Shown here piece by piece: positions 50,465 through 57,965 of a stretch of 64,000 bases of DNA. The translations under genes and the position numbers were made by a program. Origin of the DNA: Hamadaea sp013361475 (GTDB lineage: Bacteria; Actinomycetota; Actinomycetes; Mycobacteriales; Micromonosporaceae); contig NZ_JBFAHM010000007.1 of NCBI RefSeq assembly GCF_040654195.1, positions 417,933 to 481,932 on the forward strand, written 5' to 3'. The notes beneath the pieces are model-generated. The model ran no database searches. It saw only the letters and a program-made list of their open reading frames with translations, and was not told where the DNA came from. How positions within the stretch are numbered: the first letter of the stretch is position 1; every line of letters starts with the position of its first letter.

Positions 50465-53400
50465 CGGGCGCCTCCGTCGATCAGGGCCTGGCGGGCCAGG
50501 CGGCGAGCCGCGTACACGAGGACGGCGGCCAGCAGTGCGGCGGCGGCCAACGCGGTGAGGGCGAACGGGATGGTGGACAACCCGTCCGGTGGGGAGAGCA
50601 CCTTCCAGCCGTCGGAGAAGACCTCCGGTTTCGGCACCGGCAGCCAGGCGGTCGCAGCCGCGGCCGCCAATCCGGCGACCACGGCGACGGTGGTGGGGAC
50701 GGCGTATCCGAGGAGGCTGATCCGCCGGACCATCCGGGCGTTGAGCCCCTGCCGCCGCAGCGCCGCCAGCTCGCCCGCCCGCGTACGCCGTTCGACGCTG
50801 GCCAGCAGCAGCAGCGCGACGGCCGAGATCAGGACGCCGAGCCCGAAGACGCCGAGCTGGAAGCGGCGTACGCCGGCCGGCCCCTGCCGGTTCAGCGCGC
50901 CACGAGCGGCGTCCACCGTGGAGCTGCCCTGGACGTTCACGCCGTGCTGCTTCAGCGCGGCGACGAAAGCCTCGTCCCCGGCGTCGGCCAGCCAGACTTC
51001 CAGCTGCTCGTTCGCGACCGAGACGCCGACGACGCGGTCGAAGTCGGCGAGGTCGACGATCGCGCCGTCCTCCGGGAAGCGCGGCAGTTTCGCCGCTGAA
51101 CCGCTGACGTCGACGTCGGCCGGATCCGTGCCGGACAGCTCCAGCTGGGCTCGGTTGTTACGCCCGTTGCGGCCGACGAGTCCGGTGGTCACCGCGGCGA
51201 GCGCCGGCTCCGCCGGGTAGGCCCGCATCTCGCACGTGCCCCGGGAGTGATTGGGGTCGTCGCAGCCGGGCGGCGCGGTCAACGTCATCCCGTCGGCCGA
51301 CCCGTCCAGGATCGGGCCGAGCACCCGGGTGTTGGAGCTGCCCGTCCAGTGCTGCCGATCGCCCAGCCGCGCCGCGTCCAGGAGAGCGCGCCCGTCCTGC
51401 TGGACCGCGTGGACCGAGACTCGCGTACCCCAGGTGACGGCGGCTTGGGACGAGCCGTCCCGGGCCGCGGACAGGCCCAGCCACATCAGGCGGCAGCCAC
51501 CGGCGCAGTCGCTGACCGTCGCCTGGTAGTCGTGCCGCCCTTCCTGCAACGGGCCGAAGCGGGCCAGCGTCCGGGTGCCCGTCGCGGAGACGAGGGCGAC
51601 CTGGGCGAAGACGTCGCCGGTGATCTCGGTCGGCGGCGGGACCGGCTGGTCGAACGGCGGGAAGTCCGGGTTCTCCGACTTCACCGGCTGCGTCCGGTCG
51701 CCGAGGGCGTACACCTTGCGATCGAAGGACGCCGTAAGCTGCAGCGCGCCGTCGGCGACCCGAATGGGATCGTCCACACCCGACGGAGTACGCGGCAGCG
51801 CGCCGTACTCCGGTCGCCAGTCGGCGACCGCGGCCAGCCGGGCGGTGTCGACCGCCAGCAGTTGCGGAGAGAACCCGACAGTGCTGGGGAAGTAGCTGAC
51901 CGCCATGCCCCGAGTGCCGGCCGGGTCGATGTCGCGGACGGCGTCGAGCAGGTTCTTGCGGCTGACGCCGTCGACCCGCAGCACCCGGTCCGCGCCGAGC
52001 TCCTGTTCGGCCCGCGCGGTGACGGCCTGTTCGCCCCGGACCATGTCGCCCATCGCGGTGGTGAGTCCGGCGACCGCGACGACCAGCAGCGTGACCACCC
52101 ATCGGAGGGTCGGCCGACGCCGGGCGGACAGACCGGCGACCGCCACCGTGAGGCGGCCGGACCGCATCGCGGCCGCGCCGGCGCGCCCGGACAGCCACAG
52201 GACGAAACGGGCGGCCAGCAGACCGACCGCGATCGCCAGCAACGCGGGGACCATCGTCGCGGTCACCGACCCGGTCCGCAGCGCCTCGACCGTGGTCAGC
52301 TGCCAGACGCCGACCGCGAGCAGCGTGACGATGACGAGTTCGGCCGCGTCGACCGCCCGGCCGCGGACCCGAGGCGGCACGTTACGCAGCAGCTCCACCA
52401 CCGGCGAGCGCAGCGACCGGAGTTCGGAGAGCCAGGCGAGCGCGAGAGCGGCGACGAGCACCCCGCCGAACAGTTCGGCACTCTGGGTCATCGCCAAGTC
52501 GAGGTCGTCCGGCCACACGACCGGCCCGATGACGGCTCGCACCCAGGCGTGCCCGGCGGCCGCGCCCAGCACCGCCCCGCCGAGCATCACGCCGACGGTC
52601 TGCCCCATCGTCGCCGTCCACACCCGCCAGCGGCGTACGCCCCGGAGCTTCACCAGAGCCAGGTCGGTCCGCCGAGCGCCGACCGTCTGGCGTACCACGA
52701 CGAGGAGAGCGAACCAGGCCAGCAGCACGAATCGGCCGGTGGCAGCCACGATGCCCGCGCTCATCTCGTTCTGCACCGTGTTGATGACGCCCGGCACCTC
52801 ACCCGCCGAGGACACCCAGTCCATCGTCCAGCTCGACTCTCCGGCGTCCAGCGCACTCAGCCGGCCACCCAGCCCTGGGGTGTACGCCCCCAGCCCCAGT
52901 TCGAGGTCGACCGTGGTCATCGGCCGGGCGGTCGGCAGCCGGTCGAAGGTCACCGGGGCGGTGAGGAACGGGTCGATGACCCGGGAGTCGTGGTCCCAGA
53001 CGCCCGACCAGTACCGGTCGTCGGCGCGTACGGGCCGGTAGAGACCGACGACGGTCAGCTCGGCGACCTCGCTGGAGTTGTCGATCTTCATCGCGAACTT
53101 GTCGCCGACGGCGAGGCTCAGCGACCGGGCGACCCCGTCGCTGATGAGGATCTGGCCGGCCTCGGCCGGGCAGGCGCCCTCGACGACCGCGTGCTCACAG
53201 CCGCCTGCGCGGGCGACGAGCGCGCCTTTGGCCCCCGCGCCCGGCCGCAGGATCGGCCCGGTCAGCCGCAGGCCGGTGATGGGTGCGGTGTGATCTTTGC
53301 CGGTCGCCTTCTCCACGACCTTCATCACCTTGTCCACCGGCACCCGCCCGTTCGGCAGGTCGGCGGTACGCGCGGACGCGCTGACATGCAGCATGCGCTG

Positions 53401-53565
53401 TTCGGTCGAGGCTCCCGCGACGATGCGCGCGGCGAGCTGCTCAGCGGAGGCGAAGACGTACCACGGCGCGGCCGCCGCCGTCCCCACGGCCAGCGCGGTC
53501 AGGACGCCAACGGTGAGCGCCTGAGCCCGGCGGCCCCACACCGCGTCCCAGAGGAGTCGGATCAC
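50461..53565 (-). CDS. FtsX-type ABC permease, locus A, first permease
   Basis: A 1034-residue permease, paralogue of the next gene: N-terminal span (about 15-35), outer domain, FtsX spans near 270-500, second outer domain with SDCAGGCRLMWLGLS, and C-terminal spans around 890-1020 ending ARQALIDGGAR. It is the first gene of the operon. On the minus strand TTGACA lies about 32 bp before its GTG start, a possible -35, with AAGGAAC as a weak ribosome-binding sequence. Confidence 0.85.
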   Translation of the reverse strand: MIRLLWDAVWGRRAQALTVGVLTALAVGTAAAAPWYVFASAEQLAARIVAGASTEQRMLHVSASARTADLPNGRVPVDKVMKVVEKATGKDHTAPITGLRLTGPILRPGAGAKGALVARAGGCEHAVVEGACPAEAGQILISDGVARSLSLAVGDKFAMKIDNSSEVAELTVVGLYRPVRADDRYWSGVWDHDSRVIDPFLTAPVTFDRLPTARPMTTVDLELGLGAYTPGLGGRLSALDAGESSWTMDWVSSAGEVPGVINTVQNEMSAGIVAATGRFVLLAWFALLVVVRQTVGARRTDLALVKLRGVRRWRVWTATMGQTVGVMLGGAVLGAAAGHAWVRAVIGPVVWPDDLDLAMTQSAELFGGVLVAALALAWLSELRSLRSPVVELLRNVPPRVRGRAVDAAELVIVTLLAVGVWQLTTVEALRTGSVTATMVPALLAIAVGLLAARFVLWLSGRAGAAAMRSGRLTVAVAGLSARRRPTLRWVVTLLVVAVAGLTTAMGDMVRGEQAVTARAEQELGADRVLRVDGVSRKNLLDAVRDIDPAGTRGMAVSYFPSTVGFSPQLLAVDTARLAAVADWRPEYGALPRTPSGVDDPIRVADGALQLTASFDRKVYALGDRTQPVKSENPDFPPFDQPVPPPTEITGDVFAQVALVSATGTRTLARFGPLQEGRHDYQATVSDCAGGCRLMWLGLSAARDGSSQAAVTWGTRVSVHAVQQDGRALLDAARLGDRQHWTGSSNTRVLGPILDGSADGMTLTAPPGCDDPNHSRGTCEMRAYPAEPALAAVTTGLVGRNGRNNRAQLELSGTDPADVDVSGSAAKLPRFPEDGAIVDLADFDRVVGVSVANEQLEVWLADAGDEAFVAALKQHGVNVQGSSTVDAARGALNRQGPAGVRRFQLGVFGLGVLISAVALLLLASVERRTRAGELAALRRQGLNARMVRRISLLGYAVPTTVAVVAGLAAAAATAWLPVPKPEVFSDGWKVLSPPDGLSTIPFALTALAAAALLAAVLVYAARRLARQALIDGGAR

Positions 53566-53650
53566 GCCGGAAGGACAGCCTTGCCGCGCCGTTCCTTTGT
53601 CAATCCGAGGTGATCGTTATCCTTTCGTGATCCACACCTCTCCCCCACCC

Positions 53651-53673
53651 GCGCCGGATCAGGGATCCAGCGC
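53651..53673. repeat. 23-bp internally deleted remnant of palindrome family 1
   Basis: GCGCCGGATC-AGG-GATCCAGCGC keeps both outer ends of the 65-bp family but has lost the middle. It lies in the 192-bp divergent gap between locus A and the mutase gene, not at a 3' end. Confidence 0.7.
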
Positions 53674-53718
53674 CGACAACAACGCGTGCAAGGCGAGTTA
53701 CCAGCGGGTACGGGACGA

Positions 53719-53734
53719 CTTAGCGATCGTTCAG
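53719..53734 (+). promoter_or_regulatory. Putative shared operator at the mutase promoter
   Basis: CTTAGCGATCGTTCAG matches the 63276-63291 sequence in 15 of 16 bases. It covers the -35 region of the mutase promoter (-10 TACCAT at 53745-53750). Confidence 0.6.
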
Positions 53735-53744
53735 GCTCTTCGCA

Positions 53745-53750
53745 TACCAT
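53745..53750 (+). promoter_or_regulatory. Leaderless-type -10 hexamer for the mutase
   Basis: TACCAT lies 7 nt before the ATG at 53758; no ribosome-binding site. Confidence 0.6.
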
Positions 53751-53757
53751 CGGGGCC

Positions 53758-55434
53758 ATGGACGCAGACGAGATCCGGGCGGGCCGCGACCGCTGGCAGG
53801 CCCGGTACGACGCCGCCAAGACCCGGCACGCCGACTTCACGACCCTCTCGGGGACCGAGGTCGAGCCGGTCTACGGCCCGCCGGCGGGCGCCACCGTGCC
53901 CGGCTTCGAGCGCATCGGCTGGCCCGGCGAGTACCCGTTCACCCGCGGCCTCTACCCCACCGGGTATCGCGGGCGGGCCTGGACCATCCGCCAGTTCGCG
54001 GGGTTCGGCAACGCCGCGCAGACCAACGCGCGCTATCACCAGATCCTCAACGCGGGCGGCGGCGGCCTCTCCGTCGCGTTCGACATGCCGACCCTCATGG
54101 GCCGGGACTCCGACGACTCCCGGTCACTCGGCGAGGTCGGCCACTGCGGGGTGGCGATCGACTCGGTCGCCGACATGGAGGTGCTGTTCTCCGGCATCGA
54201 CCTCGCCGCGGTCACCACCTCGATGACCATCAGCGGCCCGGCCGTCCCCATCTTCTGCATGTACCTGGTCGCCGCCGAGCGGCAGGGCATCGCCGACACC
54301 TCGGTGCTCGACGGCACCCTGCAGACCGACATCTTCAAGGAGTACATCGCCCAGAAGGAGTGGCTGTTCGCCCCCGAACCGCACCTCCGGCTCATCGGCG
54401 ACCTCATGGAGTACTGCGCCCAGCGCATCCCCCGCTACAAGCCGTTGTCGGTCTCGGGCTACCACATCCGCGAGGCCGGGTCGACGGCCGCGCAGGAGCT
54501 GGCGTACACGCTCGCCGACGGCTTCGGCTACGTCGAACTCGGCCTGGCCCGCGGGCTCGACGTCAACAAGTTCGCTCCGGGCCTCAGCTTCTTCTTCGAC
54601 GCCCACGTCGACTTCTTCGAGGAGATCGCCAAGTTCCGGGCCGCGCGCCGCATCTGGGCGCGCTACCTGCGCGACGTCTACGGCGCGACCAGCGAGAAGG
54701 CGCAATGGCTCCGCTTCCACACCCAGACCGCGGGCGTCTCGCTCACCGCGCAACAGCCGGTCAACAATGTGGTACGCACAGCGCTGGAAGCGTTGTCCGC
54801 GGTCCTCGGCGGCACCAACTCCTTGCACACCAACGCCCTGGACGAGACCTTGGCGTTGCCGACCGACGAGTCGGCCGAGATCGCCCTGCGGACGCAGCAG
54901 GTCATCATGCACGAGACCGGGGTCATGAACGTCGCCGACCCGCTCGGCGGATCGTGGTACGTCGAGGCGCTGACCGACAAGATCGAGGCCGAGACGGAGG
55001 AGATCTTCACCCGGATCAAGGCGCTCGGCGCGGACGGCACCTTCACCGCCGGCATCCTGCGGGGCATCGAGAACGGCTGGTTCACCTCGGCCATCGCCGA
55101 TTCGGCGTACACATATCAGCGGGCGCTGGAGGGCGACGTCAAGCACATCGTCGGCGTCACCCGCAACACCGACACCCTCGCCAAGCCGCTGGAGATCATG
55201 CGGGTCTCCCATGAGGTGGAGACCGAGCAGGTCAAGCTGCTCCAGGAGCGGCGCGCCGCTCGCGACCAGGCCGCGGTCGACGCCGCGCTCGCGAGGTTGT
55301 CCGCCGCCGCCCAGGGCACCGACAATCTGGTCCCGGTGATGCTGGACGCCTGCCGGGCCGAGGCGACGCTGGGCGAGATCTGCGACGCCCTTCGCGACGT
55401 CTGGGGCGTCTACCGGGAGCCTGCGCGCTTCTGA
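53758..55434 (+). CDS. icmA: B12-dependent acyl-CoA mutase large subunit, isobutyryl-CoA mutase type
   Basis: A 558-residue mutase with the substrate-binding TIM barrel only; the B12-binding DxHxxG domain is absent, so a separate small subunit is needed. TIRQFAGFGNAAQTNARY has Phe at residue 80 where methylmalonyl-CoA mutase has Tyr89 (TIRQYAGF). KEYIAQKEWLF has Gln at 199 where that enzyme has Arg207. The Phe/Gln pair is the signature of IcmA, which interconverts isobutyryl-CoA and n-butyryl-CoA. No small subunit lies in the window. MeaB and epimerase genes lie 7-8 kb downstream. Confidence 0.85.
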   Translation: MDADEIRAGRDRWQARYDAAKTRHADFTTLSGTEVEPVYGPPAGATVPGFERIGWPGEYPFTRGLYPTGYRGRAWTIRQFAGFGNAAQTNARYHQILNAGGGGLSVAFDMPTLMGRDSDDSRSLGEVGHCGVAIDSVADMEVLFSGIDLAAVTTSMTISGPAVPIFCMYLVAAERQGIADTSVLDGTLQTDIFKEYIAQKEWLFAPEPHLRLIGDLMEYCAQRIPRYKPLSVSGYHIREAGSTAAQELAYTLADGFGYVELGLARGLDVNKFAPGLSFFFDAHVDFFEEIAKFRAARRIWARYLRDVYGATSEKAQWLRFHTQTAGVSLTAQQPVNNVVRTALEALSAVLGGTNSLHTNALDETLALPTDESAEIALRTQQVIMHETGVMNVADPLGGSWYVEALTDKIEAETEEIFTRIKALGADGTFTAGILRGIENGWFTSAIADSAYTYQRALEGDVKHIVGVTRNTDTLAKPLEIMRVSHEVETEQVKLLQERRAARDQAAVDAALARLSAAAQGTDNLVPVMLDACRAEATLGEICDALRDVWGVYREPARF

Positions 55435-55447
55435 GTCCCGTCCGTCG

Positions 55448-55487
55448 GCCCCGTTGATCATGGAGCTAACTTCATGATCAACGGGGC
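55448..55487. repeat. 40-bp palindrome after icmA
   Basis: GCCCCGTTGATCATG arms (18 bp each side, one mismatch) around CTAA, between convergent icmA and the Asp23 gene. Shares TTGATCATGA with the palindrome at 56263. Confidence 0.78.
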
Positions 55488-55529
55488 TCGGTGCTGTCGC
55501 GCGATCGGTGCAGTGCCGATCAGCTGCTG

Positions 55530-56159
55530 TCAGGCGACGTAGTCGGCCGCGCGAGCCTCGTCGTTGCCGACCGGGCCGTCGTCATCCACGTGCACGTCGT
55601 CCACGATGACGTCCACCCCGGTGACCTCCAGGCCGAGCAGGTTCTCGACGGAGTTGATGACCTTCACCCGGACGGTGTCGGTCACCGAGTGCACCACGTA
55701 GCCGAACTCGATGACGATGGTGACGTCGATCTGGGCGGTCCGACCCTCGAGGGTCACCTTCACGCCCTGGTCGGCGTCGGCGTCGCCGAGACCGATCCGC
55801 TCCTTGACCGCGCTGAACATGCGCGCCACGTCACCGCCGAGGTCGTAGACCCCGGGCACCTCACGGGCGGCGATGCCGGCGATCTTCTCGACGACCTCGT
55901 GGCGGATGTGCGTCTTGCCCCGGTCCGCCGCCAGCTCGGCGTTGTTGCGGATGCGGCGCGCGGCGTTGTCGAAGGCGGTACGCGTGGCGTCGACGGCCCG
56001 GTCGGCGGCATCGCTGACGGCGTCGGCCGCCACGGCGAACTTGGCCTCGGCCTGGTCGGCGAGGTCGTTCGCGCCGGCCCGAATGTTATCCATAGTGGAT
56101 GACGACTGGACTGGAGCGGTGGCGACCACCGGCCCCGCCGCCTCGATGTTCTCGCTCAT
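55530..56159 (-). CDS. Asp23/Gls24 (DUF322) family envelope-stress protein
   Basis: A 209-residue protein. An N-terminal helical, Ala/Asp-rich stretch (to about 85) precedes the Asp23 domain: HEVVEKIAGIAAREVPGVYDLGG, VKVTLEGRTAQIDVTIVIEFGY, VRVKVINSVENLLGLEVTGVDVIV. Asp23 proteins are abundant membrane-associated proteins linked to envelope stress in Gram-positives. The ATG is preceded by GGGGAGCG. It stands alone between icmA and ABC locus B. Confidence 0.88.
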   Translation of the reverse strand: MSENIEAAGPVVATAPVQSSSTMDNIRAGANDLADQAEAKFAVAADAVSDAADRAVDATRTAFDNAARRIRNNAELAADRGKTHIRHEVVEKIAGIAAREVPGVYDLGGDVARMFSAVKERIGLGDADADQGVKVTLEGRTAQIDVTIVIEFGYVVHSVTDTVRVKVINSVENLLGLEVTGVDVIVDDVHVDDDGPVGNDEARAADYVA

Positions 56160-56262
56160 GTCTTGGCGCTCCCCTGGTCAAGTGCGGTAACGCGGGCAGC
56201 ATAGCCGCTCGACGCGAACTCGACGATGGCCCAGGCGGGCACCGGACAGCACCGGACCTCCG

Positions 56263-56324
56263 GTTGATCATGAACGCGAGGGGACCGGCGCGCCGCTGGG
56301 CCGGACCGTGGGTTCATGATCAAC
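56263..56324. repeat. 62-bp palindrome that supplies the stop codon of the locus-B ATPase
   Basis: GTTGATCATGAAC (56263-56275) is exactly complementary to 56312-56324. The TGA of the outer TGATCA in the right arm (56320-56322, minus strand) is the stop codon of the 217-residue ATPase. Confidence 0.75.
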
Positions 56325-56973
56325 GAACGACGGTGGCGACTCCGTCGACGAGGTGGACTTCGGCATCGCAAGCGGCCGCGGCCTGCGGATCGTGGGTCGC
56401 GAACACGACGGCGGCCCCCCGGCGGGCCTCGGCCTGCAACAGGTCGAGCACCTTCTGCCGGTTCGCCGCGTCCAGCTCGCTCGTCACCTCGTCGGCGAGC
56501 AGCACTGTCCCGCGCAACGCCAGGCCCCGTGCGATCGCCGTACGCTGCTGCTGACCGCCGGACAGCTCCTCCACCAACTGGTCGGCCTGCCCGGTCAGCC
56601 CGACCTGGTCGAGCGCCTCCGCGGTCCGGCGGCGCGCCTCGGCCGGGTTGGTCCCGTTGGCGATGAGCGCCACCTGGACGTTCTCGCTCGCGGTCAGGAT
56701 CGCGGCGAGCCCGTTCTCCTGCGGCACCAGCACGACGCCCCCGGCGACGGCCTGATCCCGGTCGGCGATCTGACGCCCGTCCACGGTGACGGCGCCGTGC
56801 TGCGGCCGCACCAGCCCGGCCATCGCCCAGAGCAGCGTGGTCTTCCCGGCACCGGACGGGCCGGTCACCGCGAGCACCCGCCCCGGAACGGCCATCGCCG
56901 ACACGTCGCGCAGCGCCGGACGATCCTTGCCGTACGCCACCGTGATCCGCTCGACCTGCACCGTCGCGCCCAT
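56320..56973 (-). CDS. ABC transporter ATPase, locus B, short canonical type
   Basis: A 217-residue ATPase. Walker A GPSGAGKTT, Q-loop VLVPQENGL, canonical signature LSGGQQQR, Walker B VLLADEVTSELD and H-loop VFATHDPQA. It ends just after the ATPase core, with no AbrB-like tail. The ATG overlaps the preceding stop by one base (TGATG). Paired in one operon with a tailed ATPase whose signature is degenerate, so the two could form a heterodimer. Confidence 0.9.
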   Translation of the reverse strand: MGATVQVERITVAYGKDRPALRDVSAMAVPGRVLAVTGPSGAGKTTLLWAMAGLVRPQHGAVTVDGRQIADRDQAVAGGVVLVPQENGLAAILTASENVQVALIANGTNPAEARRRTAEALDQVGLTGQADQLVEELSGGQQQRTAIARGLALRGTVLLADEVTSELDAANRQKVLDLLQAEARRGAAVVFATHDPQAAAACDAEVHLVDGVATVVR

Positions 56974-57965
56974 CAGCGATCCTCTCCGTAATAGTCCCCG
57001 GGCCTGCGACCGAGGTGCACACCGTCTCCGACGATCGGAACGGAGGAGCCCGGCGACCGGGTCGCGCCGTTCCACTGCGATGGAACGCTCGAGACCGGCA
57101 CGGTGGTTGCTCCGCTCGCCGAGTTGCCCGGCGACGTCGCCGGGACCAGCAGCGCGCTGCCATCCGATTGCAGCTGAACTCGCAGGTAGGTGCCGGGCGG
57201 CAGGGCCTCCAGCACGTCGGGCGGCAGATGCACCGACCCGTCCCGGCCGACTACCGCGAACTCCTCGCCGGAGTGGCCCTCACCACCGACCCGGCCGTCC
57301 CGGATCGTCACCGTCCGCGCCATCCGCGAGCCGACGTCGGGATCGTGGGTGACCACGACGACGGTCGTCCCGAAGCGGCGTACGGATTCGAGGGCCGACA
57401 AGACCTCGTCCCGAGCGCCCGTGTCGAGCTGGCTCGTCGGTTCGTCGGCGAGCAGCAGCCCGGGCCGATTCGCGAGAGCCACCGCCAAGGCCAGCCGTTG
57501 CCGCTCCCCCGGCGTCAACGCGCCCGGCTTCAGCCGCATGCGGCCGCGTACGGCCAGTCCGACCAGCGACAGGATCTCGCGCGGAGCGGTCGGTTTCAAC
57601 CCGTCCGGGCTGCGCCCGGCGCGCTGGGCGAAGCGTACGTTCTGCTCCGCCGTCAGATAGGGCAACAGGTTGCGGCGTGCGCCCTGCAGCGCCACGCCCA
57701 CGTCGGTCGCGCGCATCCGGGCCAGCTCCGCCTCCGACGCCTTGGCCAGGTCGACGTCGCCCACGTACGCCCGACCAGCAGCCGGCCGCAGCAGCCCCGC
57801 AAGCACGGAGAGCAGAGTGGACTTGCCCGAGCCGGATGGGCCGAGCAGCGCCACCGACTCGCCCGGTGCGATGTCGAGGTCGACGCCGGCCAGGGCGACC
57901 ACGTCGTACCCCTCCAGCCGGTAGATGGAGACCAGCCCGCGGCAGGACACCCCGATCGCGGCCAT
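56973..57965 (-). CDS. ABC transporter ATPase, locus B, with AbrB-like tail and C-terminal extension
   Basis: A 330-residue ATPase closely related to the locus-A ATPase (both have the SIYRLEG/QIYRGEG, then DVVALxGVDL opening). Walker A GPSGSGKST, degenerate signature LTPGERQR, Walker B LLLADEPTSQLD. The tail EFAVVGRDGSVHLPPDVLEA then PPGTYLRVQLQSDGSALLV matches the locus-A tail. A further 60-residue disordered extension follows (…RRPGDYYGEDR). ATG at 57965 (TGATG with the permease stop), preceded by GAGGTG; GTG 57968 also possible. Confidence 0.87.
   Translation of the reverse strand: MAAIGVSCRGLVSIYRLEGYDVVALAGVDLDIAPGESVALLGPSGSGKSTLLSVLAGLLRPAAGRAYVGDVDLAKASEAELARMRATDVGVALQGARRNLLPYLTAEQNVRFAQRAGRSPDGLKPTAPREILSLVGLAVRGRMRLKPGALTPGERQRLALAVALANRPGLLLADEPTSQLDTGARDEVLSALESVRRFGTTVVVVTHDPDVGSRMARTVTIRDGRVGGEGHSGEEFAVVGRDGSVHLPPDVLEALPPGTYLRVQLQSDGSALLVPATSPGNSASGATTVPVSSVPSQWNGATRSPGSSVPIVGDGVHLGRRPGDYYGEDR

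Noticed and set aside
48188..53613. Long plus-strand open frames (about 1010 and 788 codons) opposite the ABC permeases
   Set aside because: Antisense shadows with low-complexity Arg/Gly/Asp composition; the minus-strand frames have clear FtsX features and coupled starts.
53758..55434. Methylmalonyl-CoA mutase or MeaA-type ethylmalonyl-CoA mutase
   Set aside because: Residues 80 and 199 are Phe and Gln rather than Tyr and Arg, and the B12-binding domain carried by MeaA is absent.
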